DNA of 13,840 nt. Source: an uncultured Oscillibacter sp. Its GTDB lineage: Bacteria > Bacillota > Clostridia > Oscillospirales > Oscillospiraceae. Below, piece after piece: positions 13,777-13,840 of the stretch. A program made the translations under genes and the position numbers. Every line of letters starts with the position of its first letter. Position 1 is the stretch's first letter. The DNA is taken from positions 1 through 13,840 of the forward strand of contig NZ_UQXD01000055.1 in assembly GCF_900544955.1 (NCBI RefSeq). The letters run 5' to 3'. The notes below the pieces were generated by a model. That model made no database searches. It was not told where the DNA came from and was given only the letters and a program-made list of their open reading frames with translations.

Positions 13777-13811
13777 TGCAAAGCCGACCCCTAAAAGGGG
13801 TCAGCTTTGCA
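13777..13811 (-). other. Long terminator-like hairpin near the right edge
   Basis: TGCAAAGC-C-GACCCC, loop TAAAA, GGGGTC-A-GCTTTGCA. The single mismatch is C-A on the plus strand but G-U on the minus strand, giving a full 15-pair stem there. That favours a minus-strand transcript, such as the 3' end of a gene lying to the right of the window. However, the minus strand has no T tract after it, while the plus strand has TTTTTCTTTT 10 bases beyond. The direction is therefore unsettled. Confidence 0.5.
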
Positions 13812-13840
13812 AGGAACAGCGTTTTTCTTTTGGACCGTGC

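Overview
The window looks like a chromosomal housekeeping stretch of a GC-rich Firmicute, most likely a gut member of the Oscillospiraceae (Flavonifractor/Lawsonibacter/Oscillibacter-like). This is inferred from strong G or C bias at third codon positions together with Firmicute-type features: AGGAGG ribosome binding sites, sigma-A promoters with extended -10 elements, short U-tailed terminators, a DUF1292 protein, YqeC and a DUF554 protein. No phage, IS, CRISPR or tRNA gene was seen.

Layout. Positions 1-3158 are read on the minus strand. From upstream to downstream they hold a DUF1292 gene, a probable 6S RNA, a membrane-anchored peptidyl-prolyl isomerase with two parvulin-like modules, the tRNA t6A-cyclising enzyme TcdA, and the start of a DUF554 membrane protein that overlaps tcdA by 7 bases. 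A divergent promoter region (3159-3452) separates these from a plus-strand class A penicillin-binding protein (TTG start at 3453), which ends in a strong terminator. The plus-strand yqeC gene follows (selenium-dependent hydroxylase accessory factor). It converges on a minus-strand pair, a radical SAM protein and a ketopantoate-reductase-family enzyme. A second divergent region (8895-9186) leads into a plus-strand operon: an FHA-SEDS fusion glycosyltransferase, a short class B penicillin-binding protein and a small three-helix membrane protein.

The last 1.17 kb (12668-13840) has no convincing gene. It holds several GC-rich hairpins and three tandem copies of a roughly 120-bp unit. Each copy carries a hairpin that stays paired through G-U substitutions if read on the plus strand.

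Theme. Two independent peptidoglycan synthesis machines lie in one window: a bifunctional class A PBP, and a SEDS/class B PBP pair whose SEDS partner carries its own cytoplasmic phosphothreonine-reading domain. The second recalls the actinobacterial fhaB-pstP-rodA-pbpA-pknA-pknB cluster compressed into a fusion, and suggests control of wall synthesis by Ser/Thr kinase signalling. This is the most interesting system here, followed by the tandem structured repeats.
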